A stretch of DNA of 64,000 bases from an uncultured Alphaproteobacteria bacterium (lineage in GTDB: Bacteria > Pseudomonadota > Alphaproteobacteria > RF32 > CAG-239): positions 450,842-514,841 of the forward strand of contig CAKQUE010000001.1 of assembly GCA_934277435.1 (NCBI GenBank). The letters are read 5' to 3'. A program made the translations under genes and the position numbers. Below the pieces are notes generated by a model, which saw nothing but the letters and a program-made list of their open reading frames with translations, was not told where the DNA came from and searched no databases. This document shows, in pieces, positions 8,320-18,063 of the stretch. Every line of letters begins with the position of its first letter. Position 1 is the stretch's first letter.

Positions 8320-10125
8320 ATGCCTGATATTAAGCATGGTATAGAAGTTATAAAAAACAATGTCAAAATTGCTCCGGTTAATCCCGGAGTTTATCGTATG
8401 CTGGATAAAAACGGCAAAGTTTTGTATGTGGGTAAAGCTAAAAGCATTAAAAAAAGAATTGTCGCCTACACGCATTTTGACAAGCTGCCCGACCACATAA
8501 AACGTATGGTTTCTGAGGTAGACCGTATGGAATTTATTATTGTGGAAAATGAGGCGAAAGCTCTGCTGATGGAAAATGATTTAATCAAAAAGCTGGAGCC
8601 TAAATATAATATCTTACTTAAAGATGATAAAACTTTTCCGCATTTGGTGATAAATCTGCAAGATGAGTTTCCGGCTTTGCGCAAAAGCCGCGGCGCTCGT
8701 CGGGATAAATGTAAATATTTTGGCCCATTTGCCAGCGCATCTGCCGTCAATAATGTGATGGATTTGGTGCAGAAAGCGTTTCGTTTACGCTCGTGCCGCG
8801 ATAATGTGTTTCATAACCGCGAGCGTCCGTGTATGCTGTATCAAATCAAACGTTGCAGTGCGCCGTGTGTGGGGAAAATCAGCAAAGAAGAATATCGACA
8901 GCTGGTTAATGAAGTGGTGGCGTTTTTAGAAGGTAAAGACACAGCTTTGAAAGATGAACTTTCGGCACAAATGCAAAAAGCCAGCGATGAAATGAATTAT
9001 GAATTAGCGATTGTTTTACGTGACAGAATTAGGGCGTTAAGCAGTATTCAGGGCGGCTCAAATGTAGAATATGCCAATCTTCAATCAGTTGATGCGGTGG
9101 CTGTGGTTAAATATAAAAATATGGTTTGTATTCAAGTGTTTTTTGTGCGTTCGGGGCAGAATTGCGGTAATATTCCATATTTTCCAAAACAAGCGGCGGA
9201 TATGTCAGAAGCCGAAATTTTGGAGGGCTTTTTAAGCACGTTTTATGCCGAGCACGCAGCTCCAAAAGAAATATTGATTTCCGAACCTTTGGAAAATGCG
9301 GAGTTTTTAGAAAGTGCTCTTGGTTGTGCCATAAGTTATTATCAAAAGGGCAATAAAGCAAAGTTGATAGAACGGGCTAGAGAAAACGCTAAAGCGGCAA
9401 TAGAGCGTAAGTTGGCAGAAACAGCGACTGTGGAATCTAATCTTTATGAAATGCAACGCTATTTTGATTTGCCGCGTTTGCCGCAGCGTATAGAAATTTA
9501 TGATAACTCACATAATCAGGGGAGTTTTGCTGTTGGTGCCATGGTCGTGGCTACACCAGAAGGTTTTGATAAAAAGTCGTATCGCACTTTTAATATAAAA
9601 TATACCGAAAACACGCATGATGATTTTGCTATGATGAAAGAAGTTTTAGTCCGCCGTTTTGAACATATGGCGCCAGAAAACAGACCAGACGTGATTTTGT
9701 TGGATGGCGGTTTGGGGCAGTTGCACGCTGTGCATGAGGCGCTGGCTGATTATGATTTGAGCGGTATCACGATTATTGCTATTTCCAAAGGTCCGGAACG
9801 CAATGCCGGTAAAGAGTTTTATCATATTTTGGGGCGCGAAAGTTTTGCTTTGCCATATCAGTCACCGATTGCCTTTTATTTGCAAAATCTGCGTGATGAG
9901 GCGCACCGTTTTGCCATTGGCACCCATAGAAAGAAAAGAGCTAAATCTATCTATAAGTCGCGAATCGATGAAATTGATGGTGTTGGAGCAAAACGCAAGC
10001 GAGATTTGCTGAATTTTTTTGGTTCGGTGGAACAAATTAAGGAGGCTAGCTTGCAAGATATAATGAAAGTTGAGGGAATTAGTAAAAAAACGGCGGAAAA
10101 GATATATAACTACTTTCATAATTAA
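8320..10125 (+). CDS. uvrC: Excinuclease ABC subunit C
   Basis: Makes both incisions in nucleotide excision repair together with UvrA and UvrB. It has 601 residues, the usual length. The N-terminal GIY-YIG nuclease reads NPGVYRMLDKNGKVLYVGKAKSIKKRI. A UVR motif lies near 205-240, followed by the RNase H-like endonuclease half with IEIYDNSHNQGSFAVGAMVV and DVILLDGGLGQL. Two helix-hairpin-helix motifs close the protein (IDEIDGVGAKRKRDLLNFF and IMKVEGISKKTAEKIYNYF). It begins immediately after the recN stop codon, so translation is probably coupled. Confidence 0.96.
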   Translation: MPDIKHGIEVIKNNVKIAPVNPGVYRMLDKNGKVLYVGKAKSIKKRIVAYTHFDKLPDHIKRMVSEVDRMEFIIVENEAKALLMENDLIKKLEPKYNILLKDDKTFPHLVINLQDEFPALRKSRGARRDKCKYFGPFASASAVNNVMDLVQKAFRLRSCRDNVFHNRERPCMLYQIKRCSAPCVGKISKEEYRQLVNEVVAFLEGKDTALKDELSAQMQKASDEMNYELAIVLRDRIRALSSIQGGSNVEYANLQSVDAVAVVKYKNMVCIQVFFVRSGQNCGNIPYFPKQAADMSEAEILEGFLSTFYAEHAAPKEILISEPLENAEFLESALGCAISYYQKGNKAKLIERARENAKAAIERKLAETATVESNLYEMQRYFDLPRLPQRIEIYDNSHNQGSFAVGAMVVATPEGFDKKSYRTFNIKYTENTHDDFAMMKEVLVRRFEHMAPENRPDVILLDGGLGQLHAVHEALADYDLSGITIIAISKGPERNAGKEFYHILGRESFALPYQSPIAFYLQNLRDEAHRFAIGTHRKKRAKSIYKSRIDEIDGVGAKRKRDLLNFFGSVEQIKEASLQDIMKVEGISKKTAEKIYNYFHN

Positions 10126-10178
10126 AAAAAATAGTCTATATTTACCTAGATTTAACGTTATTTCTATGGGGGGATACC

Positions 10179-10904
10179 TTGTATAATTTACCAAATATTT
10201 TAACGATTTCGAGAATTGCCGTTATTCCGCTCATCTTTATGTCGATTTATTTTACATCATACGCTTGGGCTATGCTGGCGGGAATTCTATTTGTCGCCGC
10301 ATCTATTACGGACTATCTTGACGGTTATTTAGCTAGAGCTTGGAATGAAACCTCAGCTTTTGGACGTTTGCTTGACCCTATTGCTGATAAATTACTGGTG
10401 GCAACAGCATTGGTGGTTATTTTAGCAAAGCCTGACATGTATTCTTTGAATATTACTATTATTCCGGCGTTTGTGATTTTATGCCGCGAAATTTTAGTTT
10501 CTGGTTTGCGTGAATTTTTACGTGAAGTTAATGTCGGACTTCCGGTGACAAAATTAGCCAAGTGGAAAACAGCTTTCCAAATGACAGCGTTGGCGATGAT
10601 GCTGTTCAAAGATTTGTGGATTGGCTGGAGCTATACCGGTGAATTTTTGCTGTGGGTGGCTGCAACTTTGACTTTTATTACCGGCTACCAATATTATCAG
10701 CGCAGTCTTGATTATGTTAAAGCCGAAGAGGCTAAAAAAATTAAAGAAGTTAAAGGCGTTGTGATTGACGAACCAATGGTAAAAACTGCAGCAACTAAAC
10801 CTGCTAAAGCAAAAAAGTCTGCGGTGAAAAAAACTTCTGCCGCTAAAACAAATACAAAGAAAACTGCCGCTAAAAAAACTGCATCTAAAAAAATTAAGGC
10901 TTAA
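10179..10904 (+). CDS. pgsA: CDP-diacylglycerol-glycerol-3-phosphate 3-phosphatidyltransferase
   Basis: Makes phosphatidylglycerol-phosphate, the precursor of phosphatidylglycerol and cardiolipin, in the inner membrane. The CDP-alcohol phosphotransferase signature DG-x2-AR-x8-G-x3-D-x3-D is complete (in DGYLARAWNETSAFGRLLDPIAD). Several hydrophobic helices follow to about residue 180. The start is a TTG, chosen because GGGGGGAT lies 4-9 bases before it and the encoded YNLPNILTISRIAVIP matches the family start. The C-terminal 45 residues are a lysine/alanine-rich tail (KKTAAKKTASKK type) not found in most PgsA proteins; it may bind acidic lipid heads or nucleic acid. Confidence 0.93.
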   Translation: MYNLPNILTISRIAVIPLIFMSIYFTSYAWAMLAGILFVAASITDYLDGYLARAWNETSAFGRLLDPIADKLLVATALVVILAKPDMYSLNITIIPAFVILCREILVSGLREFLREVNVGLPVTKLAKWKTAFQMTALAMMLFKDLWIGWSYTGEFLLWVAATLTFITGYQYYQRSLDYVKAEEAKKIKEVKGVVIDEPMVKTAATKPAKAKKSAVKKTSAAKTNTKKTAAKKTASKKIKA

Positions 10905-10920
10905 AAAATAAAGGTTAGTG

Positions 10921-11610
10921 ATGGTAAAAGACTATCCGCACATTTTGGTTATTGATGACGATACGCGGCTGCGGAGTTTGCTGCAGCGCTATTTGCAAGA
11001 AAACGGTTTTGCCGTTTCGGCCGCCAAAGATGCTGAAAATGCGCGGATGTTTTTGCATCAATATCAATTTAATTTGTTGATTGTTGATGTGATGATGCCA
11101 GGGGAAAGCGGTATTGAATTTTTGCAAAAGCTGCGTTGTGATAATGATGTTCCGGCGATTGTGTTGACCGCAATGGGTGATACTGCAGATAGGATTACGG
11201 GGCTGGAAGCCGGAGCCGATGACTATTTGCCTAAGCCTTTTGAACCAAAAGAATTGGTCTTGCGGATTAATAATATTTTGCGCCGTATTCCTCAGCCAAG
11301 CGAACAAAGCAAGCCTGTTTTGAAAATGGGTGTCTTTGTTTATGATTTGGAGAAAAAAGAACTTAGCCTGACAAACGGCGAGATTGTTCACATTACTCCG
11401 GTTGAGCAGTCAATTTTAAATACATTAGGTGCTAAATGCGGGCAAATTTTTACTCGTGAGAAATTGGCAGAATTATTAGGCGCCGGACAAAATTCTCGTT
11501 CTATTGACGTGCAGATTACAAGACTGCGTAAAAAAATAGAAGAAGATTCAAAAAATCCACGCTATTTGCAAACGGTGCGTGGTAAAGGTTATATGTTATT
11601 AACAGAATAG
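10921..11610 (+). CDS. OmpR-family response regulator
   Basis: 229 residues. The receiver domain has acidic residues D12-D14, phospho-acceptor D56 (LLIVDVMMPGESG) and lysine in LPKPFEPKEL. The winged-helix domain ends YLQTVRGKGYMLL. The PHILVIDDDTRLRSLLQRYL opening is typical of the alphaproteobacterial OmpR group. The ATG at 10921 is preferred over the GTG just before it because AAAGGTTAG then serves as the ribosome site. It is 16 bp after pgsA and 9 bp before a histidine kinase that is its obvious partner. An OmpR-like role in envelope or osmotic control is inferred from family only. Confidence 0.9.
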   Translation: MVKDYPHILVIDDDTRLRSLLQRYLQENGFAVSAAKDAENARMFLHQYQFNLLIVDVMMPGESGIEFLQKLRCDNDVPAIVLTAMGDTADRITGLEAGADDYLPKPFEPKELVLRINNILRRIPQPSEQSKPVLKMGVFVYDLEKKELSLTNGEIVHITPVEQSILNTLGAKCGQIFTREKLAELLGAGQNSRSIDVQITRLRKKIEEDSKNPRYLQTVRGKGYMLLTE

Positions 11611-11619
11611 GAGATAGTT

Positions 11620-12975
11620 ATGCATATTAAATATCCAAGAAAAGTAGAAAGTTTATTAGTGGCTCTGCGTCGCAGATTGCTGCCGAGAAGTTTGTTTTTC
11701 CGCACGATGCTGCTGATTTTTATACCATTGATTGTGGTGCAGGTTGTGTCTATCTATGCTTTTTTGGATGGCAACTGGACCAAGGTTGGTAAAAAGCTTT
11801 CAGATAATTTGACGGCAAGTATGGCTTTTGTAATGCAAATGCATGGTGCAGATACTGATTTTTCACGAGTTCAGCAAATGGCTTCTTCTATTTATGGCTT
11901 GGACGTTAGCTATTATGACAATGAAAATAAGCACACTGTTTGGCGTAAAAATAAAAAAGAAAATCCGTTGGTAACTGGCTTTTTGAGCGAATCTTTGCAT
12001 CAGCAATTTCCGCAAGCTAATACCGAGATTTTTTTGGGAAAACATCGTTCCAGTCTAAATATTTTGGTTGATACCGACCAAGGCTTGTATGTGTTCAACA
12101 CTTCGGTTAAAAATATTTTCAGCAGTTCTATTTTTGGCTTTGTTTTATGGATGATTGGCACATCTTTATTGTTATTTGTGGTGGCAGTGCTGTTTTTGCG
12201 AGTTCAAGTTCGTTCAATCTCTCAGCTTGCCGCAGCAGCCGAAGATTTTGGTAAAGGTATCAATACCAAGTTTAAGCCTTATGGTTCAATAGAAGTTCGC
12301 CGTGCCGGTTTGGCTTTTACTAAGATGAAAGAGCGCATTATGCGTCAGATTTCAGAAAAAACACAGATGCTGGCCGGTGTTTCTCACGATTTGCGTACTC
12401 CGCTTACACGAATGAAACTGCAAATGGCAATGTTGCCGGATTCTAAAGAAAATCAAGAATTTATACAAGATATAAATGAAATGGAAAAAATGTTGGACGG
12501 CTATCTCTCATATGTGAGCGGTGAGGGCGGTGAAAAATCTTCTTTTGTTGATGTGAATGAAATGGTTTCAAGCATTATCAATAAATATCGTAAAAATTCA
12601 AATGCTATGATTCGTTATTCTACCAACTATGATGTTAGTGCTATTCAAGGGCGTGAACAGGCTTTGCGCCGCGCATTTACAAATGTGATTGAGAATGCCT
12701 TTCATTATGGGAAAACAATTGCGGTTAAATTGGAGAGCGACGACAAACATTTAGAATTGTCGGTTGATGATGATGGTCCAGGTATTCCGGCGGAAAAACG
12801 CGATGATGTGTTCAAAGCGTTTTATCGAGTTGAAGATTCTCGCAACAAAGAAACCGGAGGTGTCGGTCTAGGTTTGGCAATTGCCAAAGACGTGGTTGTT
12901 TCTCATGGTGGTACAATCACTCTGGCTGATAGCGATTTGGGAGGTTTGAGAGTACTCATCAGTATTCCCTTGTAA
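11620..12975 (+). CDS. EnvZ-type membrane histidine kinase
   Basis: 451 residues. Two membrane helices (about 27-47 and 167-190) flank a periplasmic sensor region of about 115 residues. A HAMP segment follows (VRSISQLAAAAEDFGKG). The phospho-acceptor is H256 in AGVSHDLRTPLTRMKLQMAM, the EnvZ type with R after the DL. The ATP-binding domain shows the N box (NVIENAFHYG), G1 (DDDGPGIP) and G2 (GGVGLGLAIAKDVVVSHGG). It belongs with the preceding response regulator. The sensor region has no recognisable ligand motif, so the signal is unknown. Confidence 0.92.
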   Translation: MHIKYPRKVESLLVALRRRLLPRSLFFRTMLLIFIPLIVVQVVSIYAFLDGNWTKVGKKLSDNLTASMAFVMQMHGADTDFSRVQQMASSIYGLDVSYYDNENKHTVWRKNKKENPLVTGFLSESLHQQFPQANTEIFLGKHRSSLNILVDTDQGLYVFNTSVKNIFSSSIFGFVLWMIGTSLLLFVVAVLFLRVQVRSISQLAAAAEDFGKGINTKFKPYGSIEVRRAGLAFTKMKERIMRQISEKTQMLAGVSHDLRTPLTRMKLQMAMLPDSKENQEFIQDINEMEKMLDGYLSYVSGEGGEKSSFVDVNEMVSSIINKYRKNSNAMIRYSTNYDVSAIQGREQALRRAFTNVIENAFHYGKTIAVKLESDDKHLELSVDDDGPGIPAEKRDDVFKAFYRVEDSRNKETGGVGLGLAIAKDVVVSHGGTITLADSDLGGLRVLISIPL

Positions 12976-12990
12976 TAAAGGATTGAGAAT

Positions 12991-13020
12991 TATCCGCCGT
13001 TATCGTGGATACGGCGGATA
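12991..13020. repeat. 10-bp inverted repeat after the histidine kinase
   Basis: TATCCGCCGT / ACGGCGGATA with loop TATCGTGGAT, 15 bp after the kinase stop. The stem is strong but no T run follows, so it is not a classical terminator. It could protect the mRNA 3' end or be a small dispersed element. Confidence 0.6.
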
Positions 13021-13120
13021 GGTGGATTGGTATTCATCTATAATGTTTTGCTTATGCAGACTATAACAAGTTTTGTGTTTTATATATGCCATAAATTTAA
13101 GCTGCAGAGGCATTGATAAT

Positions 13121-13158
13121 AAAAAAAGAGAAAGTTTTTATCACTTTCTCTTTTTTTA
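13121..13158. terminator. Bidirectional terminator between the kinase and der
   Basis: Near-perfect stem AAAAAAAGAGAAAG / CTTTCTCTTTTTTT, A-rich on one side and T-rich on the other. It serves the convergent kinase and der transcripts. The 150 bp between the kinase stop and here hold only the inverted repeat at 12991-13020. Confidence 0.8.
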
Positions 13159-14547
13159 TTATTTATCTTCAGCATACGGATTATCAGATTTGCGGACAGT
13201 TATGCGAATTGGAACGCCGCCTAGATTAAAAGTATCGCGCAGACTGTTTGTCAAATAACGCAAGTACGAATCAGGAAGACCTTCGGGATTGCTGGAAAAA
13301 ATAAAAAATGAAGGCGGCCGCGATTTTGCCTGCGTGATAAACTTTAGCTTAATACGGCGTTTGTTTTTTCCTAAAGGTGCAGGATTTTGTTCTTGTACAT
13401 CGGCAAACCATTTATTGAGCGGTGCTGTTGGTACACGCGTGTTCCAACGGTCATAAACTTTTAGCACAGCGCTCATTAATTTATCTAAACCTTCTTTTTT
13501 TAGAGCTGAAATCGTTACTGTTGGTACACCGGCAACTTGTGTCAGTGAAGTCATAAGTTTATAGTTCAGTTTATCTAAAGCTTCTTTGCGATTAGCGATA
13601 TCCCATTTGTTAACGGCAATAACCAAAGCGCGCCCTTCGTCGATAACTCGGCGGGCAATGGTTAAATCTTGTTTTTCTAAAACTGCATCAGCGTCCAAAA
13701 CTAAAACCACTACTTGAGCCATATCAGCAGCGTATTTTGTACTTTCGACAGACATTTTTTCGAGTGAATTTGTAACTTTTGACTGGCGGCGCAAACCGGC
13801 AGTGTCTACCAAATTAAATTTACGGCCTTTCCATTGCCAGCTCGTGGTAATGGCATCTCTGGTCATACCTGCTTCCGGACCGGTAAGCATTCTTTCATCA
13901 TTTAGCAGAGCGTTTACTAAAGTGGATTTACCCACGTTAGGGCGTCCGACAAAGGCCAGCTGAATAGGACGTTTATTGGCTTCTTCAACTGAAAAATCTT
14001 CTGGAATTTGTCTCAGAGTTTTGGCTTGTTGTTTTTCGGCTTCTTTTTTATTTTTTTCTTCTTCTGTTTCTGTCAAACAGGTGTATAAATCTTCAAAGCC
14101 TAAACCATGTTCGGCCGAAAAAGGAATTGGCTCGCCCAAACCTAATTTATAAGCCTCATAAATACCATCTTCATGTTTTTTGCCTTCACATTTGTTCGCC
14201 AGTAAAATAACCGGTTTGTGAGTTTGTCGTACTAAATCGGCAAATAGTTCGTCATATGGCTGTACACCTGCGCGGGCGTCAAATAAAAATAGGCAGACGT
14301 CAGCTTCGGCAATTGCCATTTGGGTTTGTTTCCACATCCGACTTTCCATATTGTCGGTTGTGGAATATTCATAACCGGCAGTGTCAATTAACTGCAGTTC
14401 CAAATCTCGAAATTTAGCCAGAGCCATTTTGCGGTCACGTGTGACACCAGGCATATCATGAACAATAGCCAGTTTTTTACCGACTAAACGATTAAACAGG
14501 GTTGATTTACCAACGTTAGGACGTCCGATTATGGCAACAGAAAGCAC
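13159..14547 (-). CDS. der: Ribosome-assembly GTPase Der (EngA)
   Basis: Double GTPase needed for 50S subunit maturation. It has 462 residues. Domain 1 begins IIGRPNVGKSTLFNRLVG with G2-G4 motifs (PGVTRD, DTAGYE, NKCE). Domain 2 begins at about 200 with FVGRPNVGKSTLVNALL, DTAGLR and NKWD. The C-terminal KH-like domain ends the protein. Downstream of bamB and a yfgM-like gene on the same strand, it reproduces the yfgM-bamB-der order known from gammaproteobacteria, so the three form an operon. Confidence 0.97.
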   Translation of the reverse strand: MLSVAIIGRPNVGKSTLFNRLVGKKLAIVHDMPGVTRDRKMALAKFRDLELQLIDTAGYEYSTTDNMESRMWKQTQMAIAEADVCLFLFDARAGVQPYDELFADLVRQTHKPVILLANKCEGKKHEDGIYEAYKLGLGEPIPFSAEHGLGFEDLYTCLTETEEEKNKKEAEKQQAKTLRQIPEDFSVEEANKRPIQLAFVGRPNVGKSTLVNALLNDERMLTGPEAGMTRDAITTSWQWKGRKFNLVDTAGLRRQSKVTNSLEKMSVESTKYAADMAQVVVLVLDADAVLEKQDLTIARRVIDEGRALVIAVNKWDIANRKEALDKLNYKLMTSLTQVAGVPTVTISALKKEGLDKLMSAVLKVYDRWNTRVPTAPLNKWFADVQEQNPAPLGKNKRRIKLKFITQAKSRPPSFFIFSSNPEGLPDSYLRYLTNSLRDTFNLGGVPIRITVRKSDNPYAEDK

Positions 14548-14557
14548 TTTGTTCTCC

Positions 14558-15874
14558 TTATTTATAAGCGATTAAATCGGCATCAGCCGTAACAAAAAAG
14601 ATATAGCCGTTGGCAACAATAGGAGCCGAATTTAAGCGTTCGCCCAAATCAACACTGTTTATCAGTTTGCCGGTTTGCGGCATATACAAATGAACTGTGC
14701 CGTTTGAAAGCGCGACAACTAAGCGTCCGTCTAACATTAATGGCATAAATGCAGTCACGTCGGCAGGTTTTTCACCAAGATTAATCGGTGTTGCCCACAG
14801 AATATCACCGTTTTCTTTGCTTACAGCTACTAAATCATTGGTGTTGGACACAATATAAATGGTATTGCCAACCAAAAGCGGAGTATTGACGCTGCCAATT
14901 TCTTTTTCCCATTTTCGCATGCCGCTACGCAAATCTATTGCCGCTAAAACGTTGGAATTGCCAATAGCATAAACGGTGTCGCCATCTATTATCGGCGCCG
15001 ATTTTATGGTGTCTAAAAAGGTTGAAGAATAGGCTTGACGGTTAGAAATCAAAATATCAGACCACAGCGGAGAACCTAAAGTGGCGTTAAATGCTTGAAT
15101 TTCACCGTTTGAAAAGCCGGTTATAACCATGTCTAAATTAGGCGCATAAGCGGCAGGGGCGCCGCCAACAAGAGTGGTGTTTTCTAATGAAATATCATAT
15201 TTCCACTGTTCTTCGCCGTTTTTAGCGTTGAGAACATAAAATTTGTTGTCAACACTCTGCACAAAAACATTGCCGTTGGCAACCATTGGGGCTATACGCA
15301 GCGGAGTTTGCAATGATTTGCTCCATATTATTTCGCCTTTTTGCGTGTTTACGGCATAAACAGAGCCATAACCGGTGGTGGCATAAATTACACCGTTATT
15401 AAAAGCAATACCAGCACCTTTTAGCGCTGTGTCGTCAACATTGTCATTTTTAGATGCAAGTTTAACGTCCCAAATAACTTCGCCGTCTTTCATGTTGAAA
15501 GCGCTTAGCAAGCCAGCAGCGTCAAGAGTATATACTTTGTTTCCGTTTGCCAACGGTTTAGAAATCAAAAACTCACGTTTGGAACCGCCTTTACCAAAGC
15601 TGCTGCTCCATTGTTTTTGAAAGTTTGAGCCGACCTTGAAATTTTGCTGAATATGCTGAGCGTTGTAGCTTTCTTGCTGCCATGCAGAATTTGCATATGG
15701 TGACGGAACAGTCACTTTACCGGTTGTGTTAACCACATCAGGCTTGATGGCCGCCACCGGATCCAAAACAGCGATGCGTTCGCCTTTGGGTAAAACTTTA
15801 TCACTGGAACAAGCGCCGACAAGCGCCGCCAAAGCAGCGCAGCCAGCCAAAGCTATTGTTTTTTTACTCAACAT
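14558..15874 (-). CDS. bamB: Outer-membrane assembly lipoprotein BamB
   Basis: BAM-complex accessory lipoprotein that scaffolds BamA. It has 438 residues. The lipoprotein signal ends ALAALVGAC, giving C22 as the lipidated cysteine. Residues 90-438 contain repeated PQQ/beta-propeller blades, such as VYTLDAAGLLSAFNMKDGEVIWDVKL, VYAVNTQKGEIIWSKSL and FYVLNAKNGEEQWKYDI, the pattern of the YfgL eight-bladed propeller. It is encoded 10 bp upstream of der and 21 bp downstream of the yfgM-like gene. Confidence 0.93.
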   Translation of the reverse strand: MLSKKTIALAGCAALAALVGACSSDKVLPKGERIAVLDPVAAIKPDVVNTTGKVTVPSPYANSAWQQESYNAQHIQQNFKVGSNFQKQWSSSFGKGGSKREFLISKPLANGNKVYTLDAAGLLSAFNMKDGEVIWDVKLASKNDNVDDTALKGAGIAFNNGVIYATTGYGSVYAVNTQKGEIIWSKSLQTPLRIAPMVANGNVFVQSVDNKFYVLNAKNGEEQWKYDISLENTTLVGGAPAAYAPNLDMVITGFSNGEIQAFNATLGSPLWSDILISNRQAYSSTFLDTIKSAPIIDGDTVYAIGNSNVLAAIDLRSGMRKWEKEIGSVNTPLLVGNTIYIVSNTNDLVAVSKENGDILWATPINLGEKPADVTAFMPLMLDGRLVVALSNGTVHLYMPQTGKLINSVDLGERLNSAPIVANGYIFFVTADADLIAYK

Positions 15875-15895
15875 ATAATCACCTAAATAAAATTT

Positions 15896-16663
15896 CTATT
15901 CTTCGGTATTTAAGGACGACATCATTTCTTGAATTTTTGATTTGAAACTATCCGGCAAATCTTTTACGGTTAAAAGTTTGGTATAAATTTCACGGGCAGT
16001 TTGCAAATCGCCTTCGCGGATGGCAGCCATTGCCAGTAAATCGTTGGCCAGCGGGGTCCAAGAGTTATTAGCGTCTAAAACCGGCTGCAATAAATCGGTT
16101 AATTCTTGTTTAGACATAACATCAACTTTATAAGTTGCATATTTTACTAGAGCAATTTGGCGAACCTCGGTGTTAACTTGAGGGTCTTTAGTCAGTGCTT
16201 CAAGCATAGCCATTGCTTCTTCATCTTTTTGCTGCTCAAATAAGACATTGGCAATTTGCAAACGGGCAAAATCGCCATAAATTCCGTGGTCGGACTGATT
16301 GATTTTTTGCAAAGCGGCAATCATTGCTTCGGGATTATCTTGTTTGTGAGCGGCGTCCATATAGGTTTCGGTTGTCATTTGATTGTGTTGCAAACGCCAG
16401 CTTTTTATTCTTTCAAAAGACACGGCACCGCATACGGCAACGGCAACAATGGCGATAATCAACAAACCGTAACGATTCCAAAGTTCTTTAAAGTTATCAT
16501 TTTTAACTTCTTCGCTGACTTCATTGATAAATGCGTCAGTATAATCAGGATTTACGTCAGCTTTGGTTTTGATTTCAGCTGGTTGGATTGTCTTATTTTC
16601 TTTTTTTACCGCAGCAGATTTTTTTGCGGCAGGTTTTCTGGTCTTTTTTTCAGTATTTTTCAT
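15896..16663 (-). CDS. YfgM-like membrane-anchored TPR protein
   Basis: 255 residues. A basic, lysine/alanine-rich N-terminus (1-40) is followed by one membrane helix at about 63-84 (YGLLIIAIVAVAVCGAVSF) and then a periplasmic TPR-like region (QIANVLFEQQKDEEAMAMLEALTKD, LAMAAIREGDLQTAREIYTKLL). This matches the YfgM/TPR_21 family, which associates with the Sec translocon and periplasmic chaperones. Position upstream of bamB and der supports the assignment. The exact role in this organism is inferred. Confidence 0.82.
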   Translation of the reverse strand: MKNTEKKTRKPAAKKSAAVKKENKTIQPAEIKTKADVNPDYTDAFINEVSEEVKNDNFKELWNRYGLLIIAIVAVAVCGAVSFERIKSWRLQHNQMTTETYMDAAHKQDNPEAMIAALQKINQSDHGIYGDFARLQIANVLFEQQKDEEAMAMLEALTKDPQVNTEVRQIALVKYATYKVDVMSKQELTDLLQPVLDANNSWTPLANDLLAMAAIREGDLQTAREIYTKLLTVKDLPDSFKSKIQEMMSSLNTEE

Positions 16664-16733
16664 AATTTTATCCCTATAAAATTAAAAGTTGTTTTATCCA
16701 TAGCAAATAAAGAGGCATAAAGCAAATATTTTC

Positions 16734-17924
16734 TTAGTTTTGGCGTACAATTTCTCGTATTATGTAGCCTCTAACCCAGCGTAAGTCTTCAATAGGCATA
16801 TTTTTACCAAACACCATGCTTCTGTCATGCGATACTACTGATAGGTAATATCTGTCGGTAATCGGGTTGTGGCCAACATCTACGGCTTCTATTTTGTCTT
16901 TAGGCAAAAATTCGGCATCAACGCGTAAAAACATTATGTTATGTCCTAAAATAATGTCGCTTGGTGTAACTATCAACACGTCTTTGCTGAATAGACTCAA
17001 TATTGTGAATATCATTACGGCAAAGCAGATAAATAATATGCCGCTGAACCACCATATACCGATATATGACAAAACAAGCGTATGAAAATATACACATAAG
17101 CCCATAATTGAGCCAAGTCCAAAAATACCAAGACAGGCGAGCAGGCTGTAGGCGTCAAAAAACAAATATTTTTCTTTTACTATAACTTTGTTTTTTTTGA
17201 CGCGGCATTTTACCGAATCCGGAATTGTATCTTCGCTTTCATAAAGAGCCTTGAGCTGCCATTTTTTTGCCATTTCTTTCAGCGTTTTATTAAGTTCGGC
17301 GTGGTGGCGCGATACTAAGCCGTGGTCAGTCATAAACAGAGCCGGCATTTTTAATTTGGCGGCGTAATATTCCCAAATTTTACGGATATTGCGGCCGCTG
17401 GTGCTGATATAAAGCGGAATTCTTTTGTTTTTATCTGCGTGATATAACTCAATGATATAGCGGTTGCGGTTAATCAGACCAAATTGGTAATATTCAACCT
17501 TAAATAATACACCGAGATAGTTATAGAGGTTTTCTACTTCAACCTGCTTGTTGCCAAACAATGGTTTGTGAACGATTTTTATTTTTTCGCCGTCAAAAAA
17601 GATTTTTTTGTAGCGCAGCATAGCCATGGTAGAAAGACAAGTAATCAAAATACCGAAAATAAGCACAAAAGTATCAAAAATATAGCGTAGAGTTCCAATG
17701 TTAGCCGTGTTTGATTGATCCGGCAGATTAAAATTATAGTTGGTGTCGGCAGGTTCAAAAAAATAGGCAATGGCGTCAAAAAGTCCCAAAGCAATAAAAA
17801 CCAGACCAAACAATATTCCCCAAATGGCTAAACGGCATGGAATACGGTCTTTTTGCGAAGCCGGCAGTTTTTCTATGTCAAACTTGAATTTGTAGCTATA
17901 ATGGTCTGGAGCCGTATATGTCAT
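16734..17924 (-). CDS. Membrane protein of unknown function
   Basis: 396 residues, not recognised. Two pairs of membrane helices are visible: about 31-53 with 82-104, and about 259-280 with 287-310. Each pair is followed by a soluble segment containing hydrophobic strands (IFFDGEKIKIVHKPLFGNKQVEVENLY and DVLIVTPSDIILGHNIMFL). This two-fold arrangement resembles duplicated bPH-like domains after membrane hairpins, but I cannot confirm that. A gap of 70 bp separates it from the yfgM-like gene. The 139-bp gap upstream divides it from the divergent diguanylate cyclase gene and should hold both promoters. Confidence 0.75.
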   Translation of the reverse strand: MTYTAPDHYSYKFKFDIEKLPASQKDRIPCRLAIWGILFGLVFIALGLFDAIAYFFEPADTNYNFNLPDQSNTANIGTLRYIFDTFVLIFGILITCLSTMAMLRYKKIFFDGEKIKIVHKPLFGNKQVEVENLYNYLGVLFKVEYYQFGLINRNRYIIELYHADKNKRIPLYISTSGRNIRKIWEYYAAKLKMPALFMTDHGLVSRHHAELNKTLKEMAKKWQLKALYESEDTIPDSVKCRVKKNKVIVKEKYLFFDAYSLLACLGIFGLGSIMGLCVYFHTLVLSYIGIWWFSGILFICFAVMIFTILSLFSKDVLIVTPSDIILGHNIMFLRVDAEFLPKDKIEAVDVGHNPITDRYYLSVVSHDRSMVFGKNMPIEDLRWVRGYIIREIVRQN

Positions 17925-18063
17925 TTTGTTCTCCTTTGTGGACTTATTTAATCTTAATGTAGCCTAATAAAAAATTTTTTTCATCATTTTTTTTAAATAA
18001 TGTTTGTTTTTCTCAGATTTGAGGATAGTATAAAGCATATTTTATTTAAAAATGGTGTAATAA

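Noticed and set aside
12991..13020. Intrinsic terminator
   Set aside because: Strong stem but no T run; the proper terminator lies at 13121-13158.
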